Shown piece by piece: positions 10,710-18,504 of a stretch of 64,000 bases of DNA. Numbering within the stretch: position 1 is the stretch's first letter; the number at the start of each line of letters is the position of its first letter. The stretch spans positions 45,563-109,562 of the forward strand of contig JAHBVY010000011.1 of the NCBI GenBank assembly GCA_019637265.1. Reading direction: 5' to 3'. The DNA is from Polyangiaceae bacterium (GTDB lineage: Bacteria > Myxococcota_A > Polyangia > Polyangiales > Polyangiaceae). Made by a program: the position numbers and the translations under genes. The notes beneath the pieces are model-generated. The model was not told the DNA's origin. It saw only the letters and a program-made list of their open reading frames with translations, and did not search any database.

Positions 10710-11101
10710 GCTTGAATCCCCTCACGTCGCCGGTGGGCTCGCGCGCCTCGCCAGCATTGCTCGAGGGTCGGAGTCAGCTGGGGACCCCGAGAGCAAGCGA
10801 CGCGCCACGCGCCGCCGAGGGGAGCTGGCTTGCTCGGCGCAGGGCTGGACGCGTCGCTGATCGGTCACGAGGCTCATCATCTGACCCTCACCTTGCCGCG
10901 CCTCCGCGACATCCGCCCGAAGGCCTGCACCCGCGCGCTCCGCCACACCACCGCCGGCACCCCGTGAACGGTAGATTTATCAATGATTACGAGTAGTTGC
11001 ACGTTCAAAGAGCATCGCCTGCGGGGCGCCGCGAGCAGCGGCTCAGAGCCGAAACGTCGCGCCGCGGCGATGGGGCCGGCGTTGAGGTAGGGTGGCGCGC
11101 C
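10710..11101. other. Intergenic region between divergent genes
   Basis: No convincing gene. A short AT-richer patch at about 10970-11005 (GGTAGATTTATCAATGATTACGAG) lies 100-130 bases upstream of coaBC and is the likeliest place for its promoter. No clean -35/-10 pair could be assigned. Confidence 0.4.
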
Positions 11102-12370
11102 ATGAGCCATGAGAGCGCCTCACCTCGTCAGTCAGCGGCGGAGAAGTACTTGCCGGCGCGCGGGAAGCGGGTCGCGCTGTGCGTGACGGGTAGCGTCGCT
11201 GCTTACAAGGCGGCGCTGCTCGCGCGCCTGCTGGTGCGCGCGGGCGCCGAGGTGCAGGTGGTGCAGAGCCGCTCGTCGCGGGAGTTCGTCGGGCCCGCCA
11301 CCTTCGCGGGGATCACGGGGCGTCCCCCGCTCTGCGAGCTGTTCGACGCCGACACTGGGGGCGAGCTGCACGTGGAGCTGGCAGCGGAGAGCGACGCCGT
11401 GGTGGTGATGCCAGCCACCGCCGACTGTTTGGCGCGCCTCGCGACGGGGCGCGCCGATGATTTAGTCACTGCGACTGTCTTGTGTGCGACCGGTCAGGTG
11501 ATCGTCGCGCCGGCGATGCACCCGAGCATGTGGAGCCACCCGGCGACGCAACGCAACGTGCGGCAGCTCACGGAGGACGGCCGGGTGACGTGGGTGGGCC
11601 CGGTGAGCGGTGAGGTGGCGTCGGGTGATTTCGGCGAGGGGCGGATGGCGGAGCCGGAGGCGGTGTACGGCGCCATCATTCGACAGCTGTCGCTCGACGC
11701 CTGGCAGGGGCGGCGGCTCCTGATCAGCGCCGGGCCCACGGTGGAGGACGTGGATCCGGTGCGCTTCATCAGCAACCGCTCCACGGGGAAGATGGGGTTC
11801 GCGCTCGCGGAGCGCGCGGCGGCGCGCGGCGCCGAGGTGACGCTCGTCGCGGGGCCCACGGAGCTGCCCACGCCGTTCGACGTCACGCGGGTGGACGTGC
11901 GGAGCGCGCTCGAGATGCAAGCGGCGCTCTCGGAGGCGGCGGGCCCAGCGCTCTCGGGCACGGACGCCCTCATCATGTGCGCGGCGGTCGGCGACTACCG
12001 GCTCGAGCAAGCGCACGCGACGAAGCTCACCCGAGGCGGCGAGGGCCTGACGCTGGAGCTCAAGGAGAACCCGGACATCATCCGCGCCCTCGCCAGCGAG
12101 CGCGGCGGCAAGCGTCCGGTGCTGGTGGCGTTCGCGGTGGAGACGGAGGAGACGGAGCTGGTGCTCCGCGCGCGGCGCAAGCTGGAGAGGAAGGGCGTCG
12201 ACCTCGTGGTCGCGAACCTGGCGCGCGACAGCTTCGGGCGCGAGCACAACGTCGCGGTGCTGGTGAGCGAAGCGAGCCACACCGCGCTGCCCGAGCTCCC
12301 GAAGCCCGCCGTCGCCGACCACGTCCTCGATTGGGTGCTCGCGCGCCTCGTCGGTTCTGCCGTCGCTTGA
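11102..12370 (+). CDS. coaBC: Phosphopantothenoylcysteine decarboxylase / phosphopantothenate-cysteine ligase
   Basis: 422 residues from ATG 11102. The frame is open upstream, but family alignment begins at GKRVALCVTGSVAAYK. The CoaC flavoprotein half covers about 15-190, with the active-site His in GGELHVELA, VMPATAD and PAMHPSMW. The CoaB half covers about 195-415, with ISAGPTVEDVDPVRFISNRSTGKMG, the family hallmark for nucleotide and phosphopantothenate binding, then AAVGDY and KLTRG. The enzyme catalyses two successive steps of coenzyme A synthesis. His replaces Asn in the PAMN motif and the flap Cys is absent (SGDFGEGRM); both variants are known from actinobacterial CoaBC. It stands alone, with no dut or priA neighbour. 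Confidence 0.95.
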   Translation: MSHESASPRQSAAEKYLPARGKRVALCVTGSVAAYKAALLARLLVRAGAEVQVVQSRSSREFVGPATFAGITGRPPLCELFDADTGGELHVELAAESDAVVVMPATADCLARLATGRADDLVTATVLCATGQVIVAPAMHPSMWSHPATQRNVRQLTEDGRVTWVGPVSGEVASGDFGEGRMAEPEAVYGAIIRQLSLDAWQGRRLLISAGPTVEDVDPVRFISNRSTGKMGFALAERAAARGAEVTLVAGPTELPTPFDVTRVDVRSALEMQAALSEAAGPALSGTDALIMCAAVGDYRLEQAHATKLTRGGEGLTLELKENPDIIRALASERGGKRPVLVAFAVETEETELVLRARRKLERKGVDLVVANLARDSFGREHNVAVLVSEASHTALPELPKPAVADHVLDWVLARLVGSAVA

Positions 12371-12505
12371 CCCTGCTAGGGATCCGCGGAACCCTCCAGA
12401 GCGCTTCGCGGTGACGCGCGCCGCTTGAGAGCGTTCGTTCGTCGCAGCTCGCCGTCACACACAAGCGCCTCGCTCCCCTCACCCTCCGCCTGATCTCCTG
12501 AGCTG

Positions 12506-13174
12506 ATGCCCCTCGTTGCTCTCGTCGTGCTGGTGGTCGGCGCCAGCCACGCTTACTTCCTGCGGCTCGACTTCGCGGGCAGCGCCACCATGTACCTCGG
12601 CATCGGGCTGCCTTACCTGCTGCTCGGCTCGCTCACGCTGCATCACCTCTGGTCCGAGGGCACTTTGTCAGAGCGCCTGACGCCGCGCTGGGGCGACGTG
12701 GGGCTCGGCGGGCTGCTGGGGCTGGGGCTGGTGGGCGCCTCGTGGGTGGTGCGCGAGCAGCTGCTGCCAGCGACGGCGATGGAGCGGGTGTGGGTGCTGC
12801 GGCTCTTCGCGCAGATTGGGGACTCGAAGGTCATTCAGTCGAGCCTCACGCTGACGCTGCTGCTCTTCAGCGTGGCCCTGCTGGAGGAGCTGGTGTGGCG
12901 CGGGCTGGTGCTGGGGCAGCTCGAGCAGCGGTTCGGCCTGCGCCGCGGGTGGATCCTCACCGCGCTGCTCTACGCGGCCTCACTCTTACCCGCGATGTGG
13001 GCCACGCGCGTGGAGCCCGTCGGCCTGAACCCGCTCTTGCCCCTGGCCGCCCTGGGCTGTGGCCTGGTGTGGAGCTTCACGGCGGCGCGCTTGGGGCGCC
13101 TGCCGCCCGTGCTGATCAGCCACGCCGTGTTCACCTACTTCGCGGGCGTCGTGTTCCGCGTGCCGGGCAGCTGA
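12506..13174 (+). CDS. CPBP-family intramembrane metalloprotease (CAAX protease-like)
   Basis: 222 residues with about six transmembrane helices. The Abi/CPBP catalytic motifs are present: EELVWRG (EExxxR, about residue 129) in a helix, and the metal-binding His in LISHAVFTYF near the C-terminus; the middle motif is weaker. Family members cleave prenylated or other membrane proteins, and some process or give immunity to bacteriocins. No substrate gene lies next to it. It converges on the YebC gene with only 35 bases between the stops. Confidence 0.82.
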   Translation: MPLVALVVLVVGASHAYFLRLDFAGSATMYLGIGLPYLLLGSLTLHHLWSEGTLSERLTPRWGDVGLGGLLGLGLVGASWVVREQLLPATAMERVWVLRLFAQIGDSKVIQSSLTLTLLLFSVALLEELVWRGLVLGQLEQRFGLRRGWILTALLYAASLLPAMWATRVEPVGLNPLLPLAALGCGLVWSFTAARLGRLPPVLISHAVFTYFAGVVFRVPGS

Positions 13175-13209
13175 GCGCCCGACCCCGGGCCAAACGTCAG
13201 CCTGGCGAA

Positions 13210-13962
13210 TCAATCGCCGGAGAGGCGCGCTAGCTCTTCGTCGGAGACGTCGAAGTCCGCGAACACGTTCTGCACGTCGTCGTGGTCGTCGAGCGCCTCG
13301 AACAGGTTGAGCGCCACCTCGGCGTCCCGCCCGGTGAGCGGCTTCTTGTTCTTGGGCACGTACACGAGGCTCGACTCGCGCACCGGGAGCTTCGCGTTCT
13401 CCAGCGCCGTGCTCACTTTGTCGAGGTCAGTCACCGGGGTGTACACCACCCAGGCGTCCCCCTCGTCGCGGTAGTCCTCGGCGCCGGCGTTGACCACGAG
13501 CTCCATCAGCTCGTCCTCCGTCACCGGCTCACGCTCGATCACGATGGAGCCCAGGTGATCGAAGGCCCAGCCAGCGGTGCCCGACTGCCCCATCTGCCCG
13601 TTGTGACGCTCGAACACCTTGCGGAGCTCCGGCGCGGTGCGGTTCCGGTTGTCCGTCGCGCCCTCCACCAGGAACAGCGTGCCGCCGGGGCCGGTGCCCT
13701 CGTACAGCACCTCTTCATAGATGGCGCCCTCGATCTCCCCGGTGCCGCGGTTGATCGCGCGCTGGATACCGTCAGCTGGCACACCTTGCGACTTCGCCGC
13801 GAGGATGGCCTTGCGCAGCCTCGGGTTGCCGCTCTCGTCGCCGCCGCCGATCCGCGCGGCGATGGCGATCTCTCGGTTGAGCTTGGTGAAGAGCTTGCCG
13901 CGCGCCGCGTCCTTCGCGCCCTTCTTCCGCTTGATTGTGGCCCACTTGGAATGGCCGCTCAT
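13210..13962 (-). CDS. yebC: YebC/PmpR-family regulator (TACO1-like)
   Basis: 250 residues, full family length, starting MSGHSKWATIKRKKGA, the family's hallmark N-terminus. Further motifs are KLNREIAIAAR, NPRLRKAILAAK, the central YEGYGP-like YEGTGPGG and NRTAPELRKVF. YebC proteins were described as transcription factors; more recent work ties them and mitochondrial TACO1 to translation of proline-rich stretches. That would suit this genome, which encodes extreme polyproline proteins (50.0-54.2 kb). In many bacteria yebC precedes ruvC; here it does not. Confidence 0.95.
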   Translation of the reverse strand: MSGHSKWATIKRKKGAKDAARGKLFTKLNREIAIAARIGGGDESGNPRLRKAILAAKSQGVPADGIQRAINRGTGEIEGAIYEEVLYEGTGPGGTLFLVEGATDNRNRTAPELRKVFERHNGQMGQSGTAGWAFDHLGSIVIEREPVTEDELMELVVNAGAEDYRDEGDAWVVYTPVTDLDKVSTALENAKLPVRESSLVYVPKNKKPLTGRDAEVALNLFEALDDHDDVQNVFADFDVSDEELARLSGD

Positions 13963-14181
13963 GAAACCTCACGTGCTGATCGCAGCCACGCGAGAGGGCG
14001 CGGCCGCTTCGGGGCGGACGATACCCAACCCAGGCGGCCCATGGGAAGCCAAGGCCGCTCGAAAACCCAACCGGCTCGAAACCCAGCCGACCCGAAACCC
14101 AGCCGGCCAGTCGAACGTGAGGGCGGCTCGACCGCCCGTGCTGTTACTCGAGCGACGCCCGCTCGAGCGGCGCCCAGTCAG

Positions 14182-14265
14182 TGCGAAGGGGGGGACTCGA
14201 ACCCCCACGAGAGTTACCCCACTAGCACCTCAAGCTAGCGCGTCTGCCAATTCCGCCACCTTCGC
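14182..14265 (-). tRNA. tRNA-Leu (anticodon GAG)
   Basis: On the minus strand the acceptor arm GCGAAGG pairs with CCTTCGC, with discriminator A. The D-arm contains GGCGGAATTGGCAGACGCG, the anticodon arm CTAGC-TTGAGGT-GCTAG gives GAG, a long variable arm follows, and the T-arm has GGGGG-TTCGAGT-CCCCC. CCA is not encoded. It is the second leucine tRNA of the window. Confidence 0.95.
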
Positions 14266-14618
14266 GTGGTGTGTCCTGCTGGGCCCTCACGGGCACTTGG
14301 ACTTGGGCTGGGAGGCCGGAAGCTAGGCGAAACCTAAAAATTGTCAAGCGAACTCCGCTCGCCGCCGCGAAAGTCTCTCGCCTTCGAGGCCGCGCGACGC
14401 TTCCCGGCGCCAAGCATCGCCTCTCGATGCTCGCGCCCCGACTCGAGCCAGCGCGGTGCCGTCCAACCCCCATCCCCCCACGCTCGTCACGTGAGGTCAG
14501 GTCCTGGCCCAAACGACCCACCGCACCCGGCGAGCGGAGGAGCGGCGAGCAGCGGCCTACTGGCACCGAGCGGCAAACAGCAACCCTACCAGTGGCACCG
14601 AGCAGCGACCCTGTCTGG
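14266..14618. other. Intergenic region upstream of tRNA-Leu(GAG)
   Basis: No gene seen. It must hold the tRNA promoter (minus strand) and the end of the hybrid kinase gene. One short copy of the dispersed element in reverse (GCGGTGCCGTCCAACCCCC) lies at 14453-14473. Around 14545-14610 a phrase close to TGGCACCGAGC(A/G)GC occurs twice. Confidence 0.5.
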
Positions 14619-15728
14619 CTACCAGCTGGCTTCCACCAGCTCGCACAGCGCGGTCACCACCTCACCCACCTCGAAGGGCTTGCGCACCCACGCGAGGCGC
14701 TCACCGCCGAGCCCTGGCACCTCCAGCGCCGTCCCGGTGATCATCACCACCGGCAGCCCCGGCGACACCTCCCGCAGGCGCCCGAGCCAGCCGCCTGGGT
14801 CCGCCGCGATCGGCGATAGGTCGACCAGCGCCGCGTCGAAGCGCGACGCACCCAGCAGCGCCGCGAGCTCCTCTTGAGACCGCGCGGCGCACACGCTCAC
14901 CCCACGGCCCGAGAGCGCCAGCTCGAGCAGCTGGATGATGTTCGGGTCGTCCTCCACCACCAGCACCGAGCAGCCCGCGAGCCCCGCGTTGCCTGCCAAG
15001 AGCGGGCGACTCTGAAACGAGTGCCGCGTGGAGGAGCGCACGGCGCTCGCTGGCCAACGGAGGTCGAAGCGCGCTCCGTCACCCCCGCTCGTGCCCGGCG
15101 AGCCGAGCGTCAGCGCACCCCCGCGCGCCGCCGCGACGTCCGCCGAATGGCAGAGCCCGATCCCCGCGCCGCCTTCCCGTGTGGAAACACCGCTGGTCAG
15201 CAGCGTCGCCCGCATCTCCTCGGGGACGCCCGCGCCTTGATCGAGCACCGAGAACCGCACCGCCTCCCCATCCCCCGCCACCGAGAGCGCCACCACGCCG
15301 CCCGGCGGCGAGAAGGCCACCGCGTTGAGCAGCAAGTTGGTGAGCACCTGCTGCGCGCTCGCCGCCTCCAGCACCACGGCGTCATCCACCTCGGCGTCGT
15401 CCACGTGGATCCGCACGCCGCGCCGCGCGGCTTCGATCGACACCGCCTGGGCGGCGTCACGCGCCACGCAGCGCACGCTGCGATCGAGCAGCTCACCTGA
15501 CCGTACCTCGGCGCCGATCGCGCGCCGCGCCAGCGCGTGCCCGAGCCGCGCGTTCTCCTGCGCGATGGCCAGCGCCTCGCGAGCCTCACCCGGGCCCAGC
15601 TCCGCGGCGGCGGCGTCGAGCCAGCCGAGCACCACCGTCATCGCGTTGGAGACGTCGTGCAGCGCCCCCGCGAGGGCCCGCTCGCGCTCCGACGCGGGCT
15701 CATCCTGAGGGAGGCGGCTCGGTTCCAC
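14619..15728 (-). CDS. Hybrid histidine kinase with C-terminal receiver domain
   Basis: 369 residues, cytoplasmic, no sensor domain or membrane helix. A short dimerisation/His region (H24 in ALHDVSNAMT) is followed by an HATPase domain (about 115-225): N box QVLTNLLLNAV, G1 DQGAGVP, G2 GGAGIGLCHS. A receiver domain follows (about 255-365) with VLVVEDD, the phospho-acceptor Asp in ALVDLSP, T in MITGT and K in VRKPF. The architecture suggests an internal phosphorelay module fed by another sensor. The start is GTG at 15728 without a clear ribosome-binding site; a TATAAT lies only 12 bases upstream. Confidence 0.88.
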   Translation of the reverse strand: MEPSRLPQDEPASERERALAGALHDVSNAMTVVLGWLDAAAAELGPGEAREALAIAQENARLGHALARRAIGAEVRSGELLDRSVRCVARDAAQAVSIEAARRGVRIHVDDAEVDDAVVLEAASAQQVLTNLLLNAVAFSPPGGVVALSVAGDGEAVRFSVLDQGAGVPEEMRATLLTSGVSTREGGAGIGLCHSADVAAARGGALTLGSPGTSGGDGARFDLRWPASAVRSSTRHSFQSRPLLAGNAGLAGCSVLVVEDDPNIIQLLELALSGRGVSVCAARSQEELAALLGASRFDAALVDLSPIAADPGGWLGRLREVSPGLPVVMITGTALEVPGLGGERLAWVRKPFEVGEVVTALCELVEASW

Positions 15729-15739
15729 GTCACTACATT

Positions 15740-15745
15740 ATTATA
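15740..15745 (-). promoter_or_regulatory. Possible -10 box for the hybrid kinase gene
   Basis: Perfect TATAAT on the minus strand within an AT-rich patch that stands out in GC-rich surroundings, 12 bases before the GTG start. No matching -35 (the hexamer 17 bases upstream is GGGGCT). If real, the transcript is nearly leaderless, which fits the absence of a ribosome-binding site. Confidence 0.35.
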
Positions 15746-15816
15746 GTCACCCGCGACCAACCAGCCCCGGCCGGCCGAAAAGTCGAACCACCCGGTTGGT
15801 GTCGACGTGAGCCACG

Positions 15817-17730
15817 TCAACGCGACGGGAGCGCCAACACGAAGCCTCCGCGCGCGTCCGTGTAGGCCTCACCCACCGCGACCACGCCGACCGCCCGCGC
15901 GCGCTCCGCGACGAACCCGTCCTCACCGAGGTAGGCGTAAGCCTTCACGCTCGCACCAGCGACCGGCTGGCCCCCGATGCTCACGGTGCCTGGTTGCAGC
16001 ACCGGCGCGTGAATCGAGAGCTCCCCCAGCGTGCTCTGCGTCAGCGGGACCGCGACGCGCGTCCGCACCAGCCACGGCAAGTTCGAGCCAGCCGGGGGGC
16101 GCACGGAGAGATCGTAAGTCCCAGGATCCGCGTCGAGCTTGAAGGTGCCCTCGCTGGTCGTGATCCCTGACGACGCGCGCGGCACGAACGGTCGCTCCCC
16201 GAGCGCCGCGCGGAACGCCTGGAACTCCACCTGCCGCGGCATCGCGACCGCGTGCACCGTGGCGCCCGCCACCCCCGGCCGCCCCGGCTGATCGAAGACC
16301 ACGCTGCCCGAGATGGGCGCCAGCGCCTCCAGCACGATGGTGGCGCCCCCCTGCCCCTTGCCGGTCACCTCGATCTCCACCTCCTTGGCGCCGAGACCGC
16401 TGCCCTCCGCCGGCGTCACGTGGACGCGGTAGGTGCCGAGCGGCAACGCCGAGATGGAAAACGCCCCTGACTCATCCGCCTCCGCGGTGGCGTTGAACAC
16501 CCCGAACAAACCGCCGCCGAGCCCGGTCAGCGAGAGCGACGTGAAGCGCAGGCGACCTGCCTGCTGACGTCGATCAGGCCCCTCGATGAAGCCAGCGTAG
16601 CTGCCCATCTCCAGATCCACGCCGCGCAAATCCATCGCGAGCTGGCCCGGCTGGAACACCTCCAAGCCCTCACGCTTCCACACCAAGGTCGGCGCGAGGA
16701 CCCCCTCCGGCGGCGCCAGCTGGATCAGCTCTTGCCCCGTGAGCGCGTCACCCGCCACCGGGTTGAACTCGATCTCCGCGACGTAGCTCTGATCTTTCCA
16801 CAGCTCGGCGCTCAAGCTGCGCTCCCCCGAGAGGCGCCGGCCCGTCACCGAGTCGAGCACCACCGCGCGCCACCCCGCGAGATCCATCCCGCCCACCTTG
16901 AACTCCAGGTGGAGCCGCTGACTGCTGCCGAAGCTCAGCGGCAGCTCGAAGGCGCCCGCGCCGACGCTCACCTCGCGATGGAGCCGCGGCGCCAGATCGC
17001 AGGCGAAGGTGGGCTCCTTGGTGGGCTGCACGTACACCTCGTAGCTGCCCGCCGGGATGCTCGCCTCGAGCTTCCCAGACGCCGTCCGCACCGTGTGCTC
17101 ATCGGGCGGCAGCCCCCGCACGCGATCGACCGGGGTGAAGGTGACGTGCACGTCGCAGGCGAGCGCGCGATCATCCACCGTCACGGTGCCGCGCACCACC
17201 GAGGGCGGCGCCAGCTCCAGATCCAGCGAGGGGCGCGGCTCCGCGAGGTGCTCTTGCGGCACCAAGAAGCGCACCCCGCCGACGCCCATCGTGGTGCTGC
17301 CGGGCGTCACCACCAAGAGCAGCGAGTCGTGGACGCCGCGACTCGCGCGGCAGGTGTTCGACCAACAGGTGGCGTTGGCGCCGCACTCGTCAGTGGACTC
17401 GCAGCTGTTCTTCGAGGGCGCGTGGTCGCCATCTTCCAGCGTGGAAACGCCGCAGGAGCTCAGCGCGAGCAAGGCCAGCGCGCCGAGCCATGACGAGGCA
17501 CTGCGCCATGACGAGGCACTGCGCCATGACGAGGCACTGCGCCATGACGGGGCACCGCGCCATGACGAGGCACTGCGCCATGACCGCCGTGAGACGCGGC
17601 GGGCCTTAGATTCCTCGCGGAAATTGACGTGCGCGCGCGCTTCGGTGTGCACGTCCCCACGACCTGACGGCGGGCGAGCTTGAAACCCGCCCCTACCCGC
17701 GAGCACGTGAACCGACTTGGGCGCGCTCAT
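15817..17730 (-). CDS. Large lipoprotein with carboxypeptidase-regulatory-like / prealbumin-like repeats
   Basis: 637 residues from ATG 17730. That start overlaps the upstream stop (ATGA) and has GGAGGTG before it, so translational coupling is likely. The lipobox is far inside: ALALLALSSC with Cys at residue 93. After it comes a short Cys-rich segment (CESTDECGANATCW), then Ig-like/carboxypeptidase-regulatory-like domains (GSYEVYVQPT, GTYRVHVTPAEG, GTYDLSVRPPAG: the repeated G-x-Y-x-V turn). The long N-region before the signal peptide includes residues from a palindromic repeat (GRGGFQARP) and five in-frame 18 bp repeats (WRSASS). Translation may in reality start later, but no ATG is in frame near the lipobox; GTG 17652 is one alternative. 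The function is probably surface adhesion or scaffolding. Confidence 0.75.
   Translation of the reverse strand: MSAPKSVHVLAGRGGFQARPPSGRGDVHTEARAHVNFREESKARRVSRRSWRSASSWRGAPSWRSASSWRSASSWRSASSWLGALALLALSSCGVSTLEDGDHAPSKNSCESTDECGANATCWSNTCRASRGVHDSLLLVVTPGSTTMGVGGVRFLVPQEHLAEPRPSLDLELAPPSVVRGTVTVDDRALACDVHVTFTPVDRVRGLPPDEHTVRTASGKLEASIPAGSYEVYVQPTKEPTFACDLAPRLHREVSVGAGAFELPLSFGSSQRLHLEFKVGGMDLAGWRAVVLDSVTGRRLSGERSLSAELWKDQSYVAEIEFNPVAGDALTGQELIQLAPPEGVLAPTLVWKREGLEVFQPGQLAMDLRGVDLEMGSYAGFIEGPDRRQQAGRLRFTSLSLTGLGGGLFGVFNATAEADESGAFSISALPLGTYRVHVTPAEGSGLGAKEVEIEVTGKGQGGATIVLEALAPISGSVVFDQPGRPGVAGATVHAVAMPRQVEFQAFRAALGERPFVPRASSGITTSEGTFKLDADPGTYDLSVRPPAGSNLPWLVRTRVAVPLTQSTLGELSIHAPVLQPGTVSIGGQPVAGASVKAYAYLGEDGFVAERARAVGVVAVGEAYTDARGGFVLALPSR
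17489..17578. repeat. Five tandem 18 bp coding repeats
   Basis: Units CATGACGAGGCACTGCGC start at 17489, 17507, 17525, 17543 (two changes) and 17561. They keep the frame of the lipoprotein gene on the minus strand and encode Trp-Arg-Ser-Ala-Ser-Ser repeats directly before the hydrophobic core of its signal peptide. Near-identity of the units points to recent expansion. Confidence 0.9.
17670..17696. repeat. Palindromic GCGGG(T/C)TT-type element inside a coding region
   Basis: GCGGGCGAGCTTGAAACCCGCCCC is a slightly decayed version of the near-perfect palindrome found at 61365-61390. It sits in the first 25 codons of the lipoprotein gene and encodes GRGGFQARP there. This shows that the element tolerates insertion in frame. 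Confidence 0.7.
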
Positions 17731-18449
17731 GGCTCACCTCCGCAGCTCTCCACGGTGGTGCTGCCGGGGCTGGTGTCGTCGACGTTGGCCCACCAGGTGA
17801 CGAAGGCGACGTCATCATTGCTGCGCGGCAACCCGAGCACGTTCAAGTTGCTCGAGTGGGTGAGGAGCAGCGTGTAGCTGTTGCAGCCCGCGTCCCCGGC
17901 GCCGAAGGTGTGCGGGATGGTGACCTCGGTGGGGTCGCCCTCATCCGGGTACAGGTTCGAGCTGGGCTCATACTCGTTGCCGGCGACGCGCGTCGGCAGC
18001 GCGCCATCCACGCGGAAATTGCGGATCAGGATGGCCGCCATCGCCTCCCCCGCGTCCTCCGAGCGGTAGAGCAGGCGAAACTCCACGAACTCGGACTGCC
18101 GGGCGCGGATCACCCGCGTGGGGGTGGGCTCGGCGCTGGCGGTGAGGATCACCGGCGGCGTCCGCCGCCGCGACTGGTACTCCGGTGGGTCGCCGAGCAG
18201 GCAGGCGGACTGAGCCATCGCCAGCACCACTAGCCATAGCCATGCCAAACCCCCAAAACCCCCACCCCTGGCTGAGCCCGAGCGCCCTTTCAGAGAATTC
18301 ACCAATGATTTCAATGACTTAAGAACACGGCGCCGCTGCCCTCCCTCGACCTCGGCGCGCGCGACTGGGCCGTCAGCCGGGGGGGACCACGACATGGCTG
18401 CCTCGTCGGGACGCGCGAAGGGAGACATCAGGCTCAGGGAGTAGACCAC
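17727..18449 (-). CDS. Putative lipoprotein of unknown function
   Basis: 240 residues from GTG 18449; ATG 18428 and ATG 18395 (with GACGAGG upstream) are alternatives. The lipobox LAMAQSAC puts the lipidated Cys at residue 83 of the longest form, so a long basic N-region precedes the signal core. Part of that core (GGGFGGLAW) is encoded by a copy of the dispersed G-rich element at 18243-18266. The mature part (about 155 residues) looks like a beta-sandwich: VEFRLLYRSED, EVTIPHTFG, YTLLLTHSSN. It is coupled by ATGA overlap to the larger lipoprotein downstream, so the two probably work together at the cell envelope. The family is not recognised. Confidence 0.68.
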   Translation of the reverse strand: MVYSLSLMSPFARPDEAAMSWSPPADGPVARAEVEGGQRRRVLKSLKSLVNSLKGRSGSARGGGFGGLAWLWLVVLAMAQSACLLGDPPEYQSRRRTPPVILTASAEPTPTRVIRARQSEFVEFRLLYRSEDAGEAMAAILIRNFRVDGALPTRVAGNEYEPSSNLYPDEGDPTEVTIPHTFGAGDAGCNSYTLLLTHSSNLNVLGLPRSNDDVAFVTWWANVDDTSPGSTTVESCGGEP

Positions 18450-18504
18450 AGCGCCCGCATCGGTGCCGCTGTCGAACGCGATCGCGAGTAGGGAAGCATC
18501 GGGC

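Noticed and set aside
11102..12370. CoaBC possibly inactive (His for Asn in PAMN; no flap Cys)
   Set aside because: The same substitutions occur in working actinobacterial CoaBC proteins, and all other motifs are intact.
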